Positions 35,025-47,060 of a DNA stretch of 64,000 bases are shown piece by piece (positions within the stretch are counted from its first letter, which is position 1; each line of letters begins with the position of its first letter). This DNA is from Cyclina sinensis (Eukaryota > Mollusca > Bivalvia > Venerida > Veneridae), in contig JAAONU010000018.1 of NCBI GenBank assembly GCA_012932295.1, positions 6,876,206 to 6,940,205 on the forward strand. The letters are read 5' to 3'. A model generated the notes under the pieces. It worked only from the letters and a program-made list of their open reading frames with translations. It was not told the origin of the DNA and did not search any database. The translations under genes were made by a program, and so were the position numbers.

Positions 35025-35756
35025 GGCTTTAACAGGAGGTTTAAAACTCTTGTAACTAGATACATGATTATATTTCTGTAGTCTCACTATTTCGCCTCCG
35101 AAGGTGAACCCATTTTATAGGCTGATATTTTATAGTTGTTCACCTTCTACGTCTCACTTTGATCTGCATCTGGTTAAGCGGACTCGCCCAATCGTAGACG
35201 ATTTGGCACTTTTTATGGCTCGTTTGTCCAACAGTTCACAAAAATTACGGCAAAAATGATAAAAATATGATAACTAAATTCATACCTGATCCTGTAATCC
35301 AAGAAAACACACAAATACATAAGTATAGAACTGAAACACTTATTTCGTACCTGATTAATCCACCATTTTATTCAAAATTTGGCAATCGGAATACTCGGTG
35401 TTCTAGGTTAATAGATAACTAGGACAGGGTAAAAACCGTGCCGAACGATATCTGCTCGGTTATATGCAGTTTAAAATCAGGCTTATAGGTTGAACAACTA
35501 AAAAATATCAGATCAATATATTGGTTCAACACTTAAAGCCTAATAAATTAGGCTAGTTTTTATGTAAACACAAAGCCTTTTTTCTGCAAACCCTTGATCA
35601 CCAACCTGAATACTGAAATCGATAAACCTTATTCCACAAGGTAAACAATTACTTAAAGCGACTGACTCACAGACTTTACCTAAATTATTTTTCTTTAAAA
35701 TTAAAGAGAAGTTAATATACTATGGAAATAGCATAATATTATGCTTTTATACACAA
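35025..35756. other. Unique AT-rich stretch with one MITE terminus
   Basis: At 35658-35677 the word AAAGCGACTGACTCACAGA matches the terminal inverted repeat of the element at 63478-63903. No second end was found, so it may be a solo or truncated copy. No gene seen. Confidence 0.5.
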
Positions 35757-36401
35757 ACAAGAAATCGGTAGAATCGATGGATGCTCCCCGAATAAAAGCC
35801 AATTCCAAAAGGGCTATTGTTTAATATGTATTTTTTTAAAGTATGAAAAATAACAAAGTGCAATAACTCCTAAATTAGGCAAAATAGAGTTACAGTTCTG
35901 CATGCTGCACTTCTCCTCATAGAGATCTATCTACCAATAAAGTTTCATGGTAATATCTCTTATACTTTGTGAGATATGCCCGGACAAAAAATAAGTATGA
36001 GAAATTTCAAAAGGCAATAACTCAAAAATTAATAAAGCAAGAGTTATGGTTCTTGTGCACTGCACTGCTCATCAATACGATCTATCTACTTATTAAGTTT
36101 CAAGTTGATAACTCTTATACTTTGTGAGATATACCCCGGACAAAAAATAAGTATGAGAAAATTCAAAGGGCAATAACTCAAAAACTAATAAAGCAAGAGT
36201 TATGGTTCTTGTGCACTGCACTGCTTCTTTATGAAATTTAACTACCTATGAAGTTTGGTCTTGGTATCTCTCATAGTTTTTGTGATATGCTCCGGACAAA
36301 ATTATGACGGACGGACGGACGAACGGACGAACAGACGAACGGACGGAACGGATGATCGGACAAAACGGCAACTATATGCTCGCCCTTCGGGGAGCATAAA
36401 A
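35757..36401 (+). mobile_element. HINE-like element, 'ATGCTCCCCGAA' family
   Basis: The 5' block ATGCTCCCCGAA (35782) is exactly complemented by TTCGGGGAGCAT (36387-36398). Three monomers with 'ataactcaaaaattaataaa' and 'gttcttgtgcactgcactgc', then (GGAC)n at 36308-36350. A second partial 5' end (GGATGCTCCCCATACA) follows directly at 36402-36480. Confidence 0.9.
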
Positions 36402-36508
36402 AGCCGGTAGAACCGATGGATGCTCCCCATACAAGGGCTATTTCAAATGGCTGTATTTTTTTAGTATTTTTTTTAAACTAAATTAAAAGAAAAATAATGC
36501 TTTAAACA

Positions 36509-36990
36509 ATAACTAGAGCTATCACTGAATGTGATTAATACCCCTACAATACCCAGTTCTCAGAGGCAAAAGGGGAAATATCCTGTATGAATTAAATCAG
36601 CAAGGTAGAGTTATAGGTCTTGTTTACTACACTTGCTAATTAAAACTTCAATTACTTTTCTATAAAAATCAATCAACGCAACACACAGTCATCATGTAGA
36701 CATCATTTATGCCAATTTATTTCAAAATCACTTGATGAAATATAAAGTTGCAAAGCGGACACGAAATATGGACAACCTCTAAGAGTGACGTTGACCTTTG
36801 AGGTACACAGCTGGGAGTTATATGCAACACATGACCTCAATGTGTGTAACGTTTGTGTCAACTTATTTCAAAATCCCTTCGTGCATGACAAGGTTACAGC
36901 CGAAAAAAAAGTGGTCTAACAGACCAACCGACATAGTGATCCCTGTATAACCGCCCAAATTTCATTTGTGATGGTATTATTAATAAACAT
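36509..36990 (+). mobile_element. HINE-like element, 'actagagctatcactgaatg' type
   Basis: Starts 'aataactagagctatcactg' with block GATTAATACCCCTAC. It ends near 'gtgatggtattattaataaa', an imperfect complement. The interior has 'tgacgttgacctttgaggta' monomers and a short 'ccaaccgacatagtgatccc' tract. Confidence 0.65.
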
Positions 36991-37589
36991 TGCAAGGTAG
37001 CGCACTTTCTATCACTCCTTCTACATACTGTTTCGAATATCAAACATATATCATTAACAGATTATAAGTAATTATCCGAATAAACATCATTAAAATCAAC
37101 ATAAATGGTGTTTTAAAAGTGGACAAGGTAGCGTTATACTTCTTTGATAATGCACTACCTCACTTGCTCTCTATCAACAGGTGTAATATCAAATAAATCC
37201 CTTGATTATTTAAGGAGTTGTGCCTCCAACAAGCATAAACAAGAGGACCATGACGGCCTTATATCCTCCACCTGAGTGCCACCATTTAAACAGCAAGACC
37301 AAGGTAAGTTCACCCCATGTTGAAGTTGAAATTCACATTCAAAATTATACATCTGGTCCAGATTTCATGGACACAACTTCAAATACAGTAAGTAGGTAAT
37401 AAGGTCAATTTTAATGTAACTTTAGGTCAAAGTTGAAATCTTCAAGCACAGATATAAATCAAATTTTCTTCCTCTATCTGCAAATACAAGAAAGTGAGTC
37501 AGTAGGTCAAGGTCAATGTCGGCAAAGGATCGGTTGAAAACTACTGGCAAATAATAAGAACAGTTCAAAATTCCAAACTTCAGCTTCAA
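36991..37589 (+). repeat. Degenerate array remnants
   Basis: 'aacaagaggaccatgacggc' start at 37238; monomers with 'gtcagtaggtcaaggtcaat' and 'cctctatctgcaaatacaag', related to 43610-43810. Confidence 0.6.
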
Positions 37590-38131
37590 AAAACAAACTA
37601 GAACCCCGCGAGTTGGGTGTGTCACTGACGAAAGGATACCAGTTATTCAACTTTTTCTCTATGGAATGGGGAATTTATAGGTCCCGGACAATAATAAAGT
37701 ATGTAAAATTACAAAGGGCAATAACTAAAAAAGAGTTATGGTTCTTGGTCACTGCACCTCTCCACTAAGATCTATTCACCTATGAAGATTCAAGTAAATA
37801 CCTTCAATATCTTTCAAGTAATGCCCTGTACAAGAATTAAGTATGAAAAATTACAAAGGACGATTACTAAACTAGATGGGTGTTCGGTGGAACACTTGTG
37901 TCGCCCTTCGGTACTCTGTTAGAATAACTAAAAGGTAAACAAGAGCCTGCTGGAAAAGACAGCATGCTAGTCAAAGTACAACAATACCTGTCCACAGACA
38001 GCATGCTCCACTTTTCTCAGTGCTGGATAATTAATTATAAGCCAAGTTAAACAAGAGGCCCAAGTGAAAAAAATTTGACTGGGGCAGGGCAAGTACCTAG
38101 TCATACAAGATGAAAAAAATTGGGTCAAGTA

Positions 38132-39736
38132 CCCAGCAAACATTACATATCGGTCCGACATCGGCCCGATATATTTTGCAATGTCGGTCCGATGTCGGCA
38201 TGTACATCGGCCCGATGTCGGTAGTGCAACCCGGCTCGATATCGGTCCGATATCGAACGTATATCTGGCAACAGATCATGAGCCGATGCAATGCCTACAT
38301 TGCTTTTATACAGTATTTAATTAGAGATGTTTTATCCTTAAATATATAAATAACAAACTATTTCAAATTGATAATTGTTTCTTTAATTCTCAAGATTCAT
38401 CGTGATGAAATTCAGTCTGAGTACAGAGAGAGAGAACTTCTTGTGACAAGATGCTGGATAAGTTTAAAAAACACACACATTCATATTATAATGTAAAAAT
38501 GAAGAAAACAAATGCAATAAAAAATACAAAAGAGAATGTTAAGATTCCTCAAACATTTACCATAAAATGCAATACAAATCTCTGTATAACACTTGTTTTT
38601 AAAACAAAGTGAAACAGAAAATTAAGAAACCTTGAAATGAATAAATTCTTACTATTATAAAAGATTCAGTAATAAGCAAAACATAAATGTACATGTATAT
38701 ATACAAATGACAATGTCAAAAACTGTGTATTTGCACACTTCAAAATATCGATCAGAGTAACAAAAGTCAACTGAGTAATTGAACTAGTAGCAAGTTGCAA
38801 GAAATTAGTTGTTTCAACAAACTGAAGTTTATCGGAGGGTCTCATCCTGGCAAGAATTTTTCAAGTTACTAACACATTCTAAATTGATTGTCCAACAGAA
38901 CCTGCCATATACAAATCCGACTGAATGTTTGACACGTCATTCCCACTGGTTTCTAATGGAGACGCCTTTTGATGTGTCTTGCAGCTACCATCTGGCAAGA
39001 CGAAACCACCCCCAGCACTGAAACTGTACATCCGGAACTGAGCATTTTTGCTTTTCATTTAAGAATCTGAAAAAGACATATATACAACATCTTAATAGGG
39101 TATAAAGAAATCTAGTTGTAATGATTCAATATTAACAAATTTATAAAAATCATTAAATCTGACACAATCTCTTCCAGACTAGAGCAGTATTTAAAAAATA
39201 ATTTTATGTAACCCATCTAAAACTGGCAAAACCAAAACAGTCGCGAAATTACATTACTTTAACAATAGTTCGTACTTTTCCTGCATCGAGTAAAATACAA
39301 AAATGTCAATACTAATACAAAATAAAATAGACATTGACATGCATCTATTACTTAACAAATTAATTACACAAATTGCTGTTTTTATAACTTGCTTACTTGT
39401 TTGGCTTATTAGCCGCGAAAGTTTCCAAATTCAAGTCTCCGGATGTAGCCGGTGTACATGTAGAATTAAGACACGTAAAATGATTCTAGTAGTATTTCTA
39501 CAAGTCAGAAATAGGCCGTGGTTCTCAAAATTTGGCATTTTATGTGACGTTTTTTTCCATTAAAGACTACATGGCAAAAAATCAAGTTTTAAAGAATAAA
39601 TCAGGCTCTTTCATATAGAAATTTGAAAGACCCCGAATAAAGTCAATATCGGGCCGATGTCGGTCCGATATCAAAAAGCGGTGCCGATATTCCATCATTT
39701 ACCCGATATCGGTCCGATATGGGTATGTTTGCTGGG
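38132..39736. mobile_element. 1.6-kb DNA transposon, termini CCCAGCAAACAT, TA duplication
   Basis: Perfect inverted termini CCCAGCAAACAT and ATGTTTGCTGGG, flanked by TA on both sides. The G-rich array word 'gtcaagta.ctatgtatt' is interrupted exactly there. Subterminal regions (38150-38265 and 39645-39722) are packed with self-complementary CGG-CCG units such as ATCGGTCCGATAT, ATCGGCCCGAT and GTCGGTCCGATGT. The middle is AT-rich with one notable minus ORF (38879-39058). No transposase motif found, so it is probably non-autonomous. Confidence 0.88.
38879..39058 (-). CDS. 59-codon ORF inside the 38132-39736 transposon (unknown, possibly captured)
   Basis: Minus-strand ATG (39058-39056) to TAG, 59 codons. 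It starts MKSKNAQFRMYSFSAGGGFV and ends SDLYMAGSVGQSI. Composition is balanced and less AT-driven than its surroundings. A good acceptor-like tract (TTTTTCAG) lies just upstream on the same strand, so it could be the last exon of something longer; one in-frame stop lies between that acceptor and the ATG. The plus-strand open frame over the same bases (38809-39021) looks like its shadow. I do not recognise the product; it shows no transposase motif. It may be a captured host fragment or chance. Confidence 0.25.
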   Translation of the reverse strand: MKSKNAQFRMYSFSAGGGFVLPDGSCKTHQKASPLETSGNDVSNIQSDLYMAGSVGQSI

Positions 39737-39749
39737 TAGTTATTTATTT

Positions 39750-40330
39750 AAAAAAAAATTTGGCCCTGATAGTGGGGTGTGTGTGTGTGTGTGTGTGTGG
39801 GTGATGGGAAGTGAAGAACCTATGTATTACAAAAAAAAAATTGGGTCGGGTGGGCGGGTTGAGGGTGGATGGGGAGTCAAGTACCTATGTATAAAAATTT
39901 AAAAAAAAAAGAACCCGGCGTGGGGGGTGGGGGGGGGATGGAGGGCGGACTGGTTTGGTGATCGGATGGGGAGTCAAGTACTTATGTATTATAAAAAAAA
40001 AATGGGTGTGCGGGGGGGGGCAGTGGGGTTGAGGGTTGATGGGGAGTCAAGTACCTATGTATTAAAATTTTAAAAAAAGAAGGCCCGGGGGGGGGGGGTA
40101 AAAAATTGGGGGGACTGGTTGGGGGGGGGGGGGGGGTTGAGGGTGGATGGGGAGTCAAGTACCTTTGAATTTAAAAAAAAATTCGGCCCGGGGGGTGGGG
40201 TGGGGGTGACTGGTTTGTGGGGGTTGAGGTAGGATGGGGAGTACCTATGTTTTAAAATATAAAAAAAATTGGGCCCAGGGGGGTGACTGGTGGGGGGCGG
40301 GTCCCCATGCAGAGGGGACGGTGGGGGGGG
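39750..40330 (+). repeat. G-rich tandem array, copy 2, with (GT)n
   Basis: Units 'tggggagtcaagtacctatg', A-run, TTGGGCCC and long G tracts; about seven units. (GT)n at 39778-39799. G-runs reach about 14 near 40120. Pro-rich minus frame 40070-40414 is an array reading. Confidence 0.9.
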
Positions 40331-43198
40331 GGGAGTACTTACCCATCTCATGTCAGTTAATATTTTATTTCTAGGCTTAAGAAGTTTTTTTCCTACATAT
40401 AAGTATAAGCACAATCAAGTGACCCCTGGGGGTGGGGCTAACTGTGACCCCAGGGACATGGGTACCAACAATCTTTGCAGGGGTCTTGCTTGTGATCAAG
40501 TATTCCAAGTTTAAATGGAATATCCTTGACACTTTTTGAGAAATGGACATAAAGAAACAGGTTAACAAAGAAATTTTAACTTGAAAAAGGGGAATAACAG
40601 TGCAAAAATAAATTTGAGGGTTATCTGCCCTTGAGAAATGGTGTTGTCTTAAGTGATACAATTGTAAGCATTACAACTGGAAAGTTTGATAAAGAAACAT
40701 TAAGAAATGGCATAGTTATTCCAAACGTTAAGTTTTCATGACAAAATCCAAGTACAAAAAGGGGCATAACTCTGTCAATTGTGACCTTGACCTACACATT
40801 TTGGCATCATCATGACCCTGTTGTCGTAAGCAATATAATTTGAAAGTTTGATGTTGAAATGTTAAGAAATGGCAAAGTTATTCCCAACGTTAAGTTTTCA
40901 TGACAAATCCATGTATAAAAAGGGGCATACTTCTGTCAAATGTGACCTTGACCAAGAAATTGTGGCATCAACCCGACCCTGTTGTCATAAGCAATACATT
41001 TGAAAGTTTGATAAGATAATGTTTAGAAATGGCAAAGTTATAGCCAACGTTAAGTTTTCATGACGGACCGACGGAGCGCCGTACCGACGGACAAAGCGAT
41101 CCCTATGTATCGCCTTTTCTTCGAAAGGGCGACACAAAAATTGTGTCAGAGAGAGTAAATGTTCTTAGTTAAATGTTCTATGCATCTCCACACAATAGAA
41201 CTATTCACCTATAAAATTTCAAGTTGACACCTTCAAAACCTTTCGTGTTATGCCCGGGACAATACTTCAGTATGAAAAATTACAAAGGAAAATAACTCAA
41301 AAATTATGCAAAAGAGAGTTATGATTCTTGGGCACTGTACCTCTCCACAGTAGGATCTATTCACCTATGAAGTTTCAAGTTAATATCTTCAATACCTTTC
41401 AAGTAATGCCCTGTACAAGAATTAAGTATGAAAAATTACAAAGAGCAACAACTCAAAAAATATGAAAAAGATAGTTATGGTTCTTGAGCAAAACCTTTCG
41501 AGTTATGTCCCGGACAAGACTTAATTATGAAAAATTATAAAGGACAAAATCTCAAAAAGTATGCAAAAGAGAGTTATGGATCTTTGGCAATGCACCTCTA
41601 CACAAAGAGATCTATTCACCTTTCAACTCTCAAGTTAATATCTTAAGTACCTTTCAAGTTATACCCCCGGCAAGAAATAAGAATGAAAAATTACAAAGGG
41701 CAACAACTACAAAAATATGAGAAATAGAGTTATGGTTCTTTGGCACTGCACCTCCCAACTATGAGACCTATTCACCTATGAAGTTTCAAGTTGAGACCTT
41801 CAAAATTTTTCGTGTAATGCCCCGGACAAGAATTAAGTATGAAAAATTACAAAGGGCAATAAATCAAAAATTGTGCGAAAGAGAGTTGTGTTTCTTAGAC
41901 AATGCACTTCTTTGTACTGAGGTAATTTCACCTTTGAAGTTTCAAGTTGATGTCTCCAATACCTTTCAAGTGATGCCGCGGGCAAGAATTGGGTTTGAAA
42001 ATTACGAAGGGCAATAACTCAAAAGTTAATCATAAAAGAGTTACCTTTTTTCTGCACTACATCTTTTCACAATGAGAGCTATTCACTGTGAAGTTTCAAG
42101 TTGATATTTTAATAAGTATGAAAAAATACAAAGGGCAATAACTACAAAAATATGCGAGAAAGAGTTATGCTTCTTGAGCACTGCACCTCTCCACAGTATG
42201 ATCTACTCACCTATGAAGAATCAAGTAAATAACTTCAATAACTTTTAAGTTTTCCTCCGGACAAGAATTAAGAATGAAAAATTACAAAGAGCAATAACTA
42301 AAAAATTGTGTGAGAGAGAGTTATTATTTTTTGGCATGCACCTCACCTCTCCACAAAAGATCTATATACCTATGAAATTTAAGTTGAGACCTTCAAAACC
42401 TTCCGAGTTATGCCCCGGACAAAACTTAAATAAATTACAATGGACAATTACTCAAACATTATGCAAAAGGGAGTTATGGTTCTTAAGCAAAGCATCTAAC
42501 CACAGTAAGATATACTCACCTAGGAAGTTTCAAGTTAATATCTTCATAACCTTTCAAGTGATGTTCCGGACAAAAATTAAGTATGAAAGATTACAAAGGG
42601 CAATATCTCAAAAATTATGCAAAAGAGAGTTATGGTTCTTCGACACTGCACCTCCACACAATGAAATGTATTGACATTTGGAGTTTCAAACTGACATCTT
42701 TAAACCCTTTCGAGTAACATGTATGCCTGGAAAAAAAACTTCAGTATGAAAAATTATAAAAGGCAATAACTAAAAAATTAGGCAAAAAAAATGTTGTGGT
42801 TCTTTGGCACTGCACCTCTACACAATAAGACCTATTCACCTACGAAGTGTCGACTAAATATATTCAATACCTTTTAAGTTATACCCCGGACAAGAATTAA
42901 GTATGAAAAATTACAAAGGGCAACAACTCAAAAATTGTGAGATATAGGTTACAGTCCTTTAGCACGGCACCTCCCCACTATAAGATCTATTCACCTATCA
43001 AGTTTTAAGTTGAGATCTTCAATATCTTCCGAGTTATGCCCTGGACAACAATTAAGTATGAAAATTACAAAGGGCAATTACTCAAAAACTGCGCACAAAA
43101 GAGTTAAAATTCTTTGGTACTGCACCTTTCCACAATGAGATCTATTCACCTTACAATACATTTTGAGTTATGCTCTAGGCTAGAATAAAGTATGAAAC

Positions 43199-43399
43199 AA
43201 GAGAACCGCAAGGCGGAGCAGAAAAACGCCCGTCATTTGTGCAATGTGTTTCAGTAAGATCTATCAACCTATGAAGTTTCCAGTCAATAGCTTTAATAGT
43301 GTAGGAGTTATGTTCCGGACAAACATCAGGTCGCCGCTCGTACGCCCGCCCGCGATGGTGATCTCATTATACGTCCCGTCTTCGAAGGGCGTATAAAAT
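43199..43399 (+). mobile_element. About 200-bp HINE-like element nested in the array
   Basis: Interrupts 'aagtatgaa...tacaaagggcaataact'. Starts 'acaagagaaccgcaaggcgg' with block AACGCCCGTC and ends 'cgtcccgtcttcgaagggcg' followed by TATAAAA. A single monomer only. Interior CGCTCGTACGCCCGCCCGCG replaces the usual GGAC tract. Confidence 0.78.
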
Positions 43400-43609
43400 A
43401 CAAAGGGCAATAACTAAACATTGTGAAGAAGAGAGTTAAGATTCTTGGGTAATGCAACTCCCCACAATGAGTTGTATTCACCTATGAAGTTTCAAGTTGA
43501 TACCTGCAGTAGTTATGCCCCGGGCAAGCAAAATGGGACGCCGCCGACACCGCCGCCGCCTCTTCCGCCGTCGACGCGGACACAAAAAGAAGGTCAGTTC
43601 GTCGAGGAC

Positions 43610-45035
43610 ATAGTTAGCTAAGGCCAAAGTTTTAAAGCCGGTCAAAATCATTATTATAGTTTAAATTTCCATTGAGAATCTGCAAAAAACAAGAAAGTTT
43701 GTCAGTAGGTCAAAGTCATGTCGGCTAAGGTCAAAGTTTAAAGCTAAAAGAAAAATGATACGTATAGTTCAAATTTCCATACTCTATCTGCAAAAAAAGA
43801 AGTAAGTTATTGTTGTAAAAAATCACTTTCTACTTTTGCCCTCTATCAATGTGCCAAATATCAACTAAATGCCTTAAACACTTTTAGAGTTATGCCTCGG
43901 ACAAGAAAAATGTACAACAGGGAGATAATGAAACAAATCAAACAAGATAAGTAATGTTTCTTGTGCACTGCAGTTACTAACGATGTCATCTATTAAAGAA
44001 TGAAGTTTAAAGAAAATTCGGCCATTGCTTTTTTAATTAATATCCGGACAAAATTCAACAACCATTACCAACTGAAACAAAGGGAGATAACTGAAAAATG
44101 GGAAAAGGCAGAGTTACAAATATTTAACACCGCACTTCATGTACAAACTATTTATCCTTATCTTAAATATTAATCAAATCCAATTTATGATTTTAGAGAT
44201 ATACTCTGGACAAGCATTATAATATATTCAAAACATATGAAGACGAATAATTAAAAGGGGAGAGCAGATAGAGTTCTTTTTCTTGGACACTGAACTTTCT
44301 GCCAGTCCCTGTGTGCCAAACATCATCTATTTGCCTTTCATAGTTTTAGACATATGCTCTGGACAAGAATAATGTACAACGGGGAGATAATAAGAAGATC
44401 AAACAAGATGAGTTAAGGTTCTTGTGCACAGCACTTACTCACTATGTCCTGCACAAATGTATGAAGTTAAAAGTTTATTCATTTATTGGTTTTTGAAATA
44501 ATCTCCGGACAAAATCCAACAAGCATTAAAAGCTGTAACAAAGGGAGATACCTGAAAAATGGAGCAAGGCAGAGTTATAATTATTTACACTGCACTTCAT
44601 ATATAAACTCTTTATCATTATCTTAAACATCAACTAAATCGTATCTACAATTTTAGAGTTATGGTCTGAACAAGCAATATAACATATTCAAAACTTATGA
44701 ATAAAGATAAATTACGAAAAATGAGGACAGTTAGAGTTGTGGTTCTTAAACATTGCACTTCCTGCCAGTCCCATCTATCAATGTGCCAAAAATCAACTAA
44801 ATGCCTTTCATAGTTTTAGACATATGCTCCAGACAAGTAAAATGTACTAAGGGGAGATAATGAAAAAAAACAGATAAGATGAGTTAAGGTTCATATGCAC
44901 TGCTTTTACTCTCAATGTCCTCTATCGACGTTTTAAGTAAATTCATTCATTGGTGTTTGAGTTATACTGTGGACAAAATCGGACAGACGGGCAAGTAGCC
45001 GATTGTATGCTCTCTCTTCAAGGAGCATAAAGAAG
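43610..45035 (+). repeat. Tandem array 'atcaatgtgccaaatatcaa' with element end
   Basis: About eight monomers with 'aatgtacaacggggagataa', 'gttcttgtgcac..cacttac' and 'gagttatg..ccggacaag'. It ends with GACAGACGGGCAAGTAGCCG and 'atgctctctcttcaaggagc' then ATAAAG. Related monomers occur in both arms of inverted repeat 1. Confidence 0.8.
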
Positions 45036-45049
45036 ATTTAAATACACCA

Positions 45050-45290
45050 AAATTTGAACCCATGCTCTTTCGGTCAGTATACCACCGACACTAGTTGTCA
45101 ACAAGTGTCAAAATTAATAATATAAAAGCATCTACCCCGTGACAAACATGGTAAAATTTTATATCAATAACAAAGTGAGTAAAATTTTATATCATGATGC
45201 GTTTCTGTACAAAAAAAAATAGTTAAAGTTTCTATATGTATAAAAAATTTCTTTTTTTATGCATCGTCGACCCATCTGTGAGTCAGTGGT
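45050..45290 (-). mobile_element. Truncated copy of the tRNA-like MITE (full copy at 63478-63903)
   Basis: On the minus strand it reads CTGACTCACAGATGGGTCGA near 45285, then TTGTCACGGGGTAGAT, and near 45060 ACCGAAAGAGCATGGGTTCA. These occur in the same order at 63485, 63645 and 63750. Its outer end is lost next to the element at 45301. Confidence 0.65.
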
Positions 45291-45300
45291 TGTGTGCTTA

Positions 45301-46018
45301 TACGGAAAACCGTTAGGGCCATAGCCTAAGAGTGTTTGCTCTTAAATGCGATACCCGACAGCATGGTAAGTAAAACACGAAATCGCGGCAGTACGATCAC
45401 GAAAACGCGGCAGTACGATAACGATAATATGACAGTTCGATAACAAAAACACGACACTCTACTGCATTATCATTATCATAATATCGCAGTGTCGCATTTT
45501 CGTTATCGTACGGTCGCGTTATTCAAAACTTATTTTTGAGAGAGGCAATGCCTATAAAGAAATACTTGTTTTATTAAAATCAGATCTGGAGTTGATGTAA
45601 AATACGTTTTGATAAACTCGTCCATACCTTACATGACGTTTCTCTTCTTTTGAGCGTGCGAATGCACACAGGAGCGTGATAGTATGATAATACGATAACG
45701 CCACAGTAAAATAACGCGACAGTACGATAACGAAAACGCGACAGTTTTTTACAATGATGATAATGCGACAGTGCGATAACGATAATGCAACAATAAGATA
45801 ACACGACATTACGGTAAGTAAATATACGCTCTATCGCATAATCATTATTGTAATATTGTACTTTTGCGTTTTCGTTATCGTACTGTCGTATTATCGTTAT
45901 CGTACTGTCGCGTTACCATTATATTACTGTCGCGATTTCTTGTTTTCATTATCATTCTGTCAAGCATCGCGTTTCAGAGCAACACACTCTTAGGCATTGG
46001 CCCTAATGGTATTCCGTA
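45301..46018. mobile_element. 718-bp foldback/MITE built of CGATAACGA-type units
   Basis: Long imperfect terminal inverted repeats: left TACGGAAAACCGTTAGGGCC, right (reverse strand) TACGGAATACCATTAGGGCC, continuing into GCCTAAGAGTGT. Flanks GTGCTTA and GTGTTTA look like a 7-bp duplication with one mismatch. The interior (45380-45950) repeats 'cgacagtacgataacgaaaa' in one orientation on the left and the inverse on the right. No coding capacity; the open frames at 45552-45809 are readings of it. Confidence 0.82.
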
Positions 46019-47060
46019 GTGTTTAAATTTTGAATCTTTTACGTCTTTGGACATTAATTTAAAAATTCCAGATGTTATAAGAAAGTGACATGTCATGTTT
46101 GCAAGTTTATCAAGTTGATCGGCCACTGCCATCCAGTCTTTTAGAATCAGTGGAAGTTAATGATTTTAGAGGCAATGACAACGAAAAAAAGCTTTCAGAA
46201 GAACTAACTCATGTTAACTAGATGCCAACGGGAAACATCAAAAGGACAAAGGGATAAAAACAAAGTGGAATACCCTTGTCGAGTTATGCCTCTTGTTCAC
46301 TGCACTTCTGTTTAATGTCCCTTATCACTGTGCGACGTTTTAGTAAGGTCCTTCTATAAAATTTTGAGAAATGTTCTAGAAAATGAAAGAAAAAAAACAA
46401 GGGATTTAATTTAAAATATAAGCCAGGCAGAGATAAAGGTTTTCTGCTATACACTACCTCTAATTGTGCTCTATCTCTGTGTGAAGTGTCAACAAAGTCC
46501 CTTTATAGTTATGAAGTTTTCCGCTGGATATTAAAAGAAATCAATACAGGGAAATTATAAAAGAAATAAATAAGGCAGAATTATGGTTCTTGCACAGTGC
46601 TTTCCATCTCACCCAGATTCTACTGACAAAGTTTAATTCTGTGACATTTTAACTTTAAGAGTAACTGTCCAAACAAAAATAAATTTAAATATGTTACCTT
46701 CACCTTGAACTTTAGGCTAACAACCTGGGTTTTGCACGATGCAAATGCCAATGTATTCAGAAATACTTTCATGTATGTTTGCAGCATGAAGGCGTGATGG
46801 CCCGGACAAGTAAATCTGCATCCTTTTAGCTTTAAACAGTCTCTGGGACCTTGACCTTTGTGCTAAGAACCTGGGTCTTATTTCATCAAATTGAGCAAAT
46901 GTGCCAACTTATTTAAAAATCCTTCAACCTTTAAGTTACGAACCGCGGTCTTACACACGACACGCCTTCTCATTAAGATGAACAAAAAAAAGAGGTATTT
47001 AAAAATCTCGCCATGCATGGACAAATTATAGCCCGGACAAGAAATATGTCTTACCTTTGA
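46019..47060 (+). repeat. Degenerate array remnants
   Basis: Monomers from about 46240 with 'aagttat.cccggacaag', 'ggcagagttaaggtt' and, later, 'ctttgggaccttgacctttg'. No clean element ends. The first 200 bp show nothing. Confidence 0.55.

Larger units (their letters stand above)
37870..41139 (+). mobile_element. HINE-like element 'TGTGTCGCCCTT' family, copy 2
   Basis: 5' block TGTGTCGCCCTTCGG at 37900; end CGAAAGGGCGACACAAAAA at 41121-41139, reverse complementary. It has the same order of parts as copy 1: 'gacagcatgctag' duplication, G-rich array (39750-40330), 'ttaagttttcatgacaaaat' array, then GACCGACGG/GACGGAC. A 1.6-kb DNA transposon sits inside (38132-39736). Confidence 0.9.
37590..43600 (+). 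mobile_element. Composite: tandem-array element interrupted by nested insertions
   Basis: Outer array monomers (about 145-150 bp) have 'acaaagggcaataactcaaa', 'gagagttatggttctt', 'atctattcacctatgaagtt' and 'aagttatgccccggacaaga'. About fifteen monomers lie at 41140-43530 and two before 37870. The monomer cut at 37869 ('gacgattactaaa') resumes at 41140 ('ttgtgtcagagagagt') in register. The element ends in a GC-rich tract 'gccgccgacaccgccgccgc' (43540-43580). A second small insertion is at 43199-43399. Confidence 0.85.

Noticed and set aside
40070..40414. Pro-rich 114-codon minus frame
   Set aside because: Reading of the complement of the G-rich array; composition follows the C-runs.
45552..45809. 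Two overlapping minus frames with 'LSHYHHCKKLSRF'-like peptides
   Set aside because: Readings of the CGATAACGA unit cluster in the 45301-46018 element.
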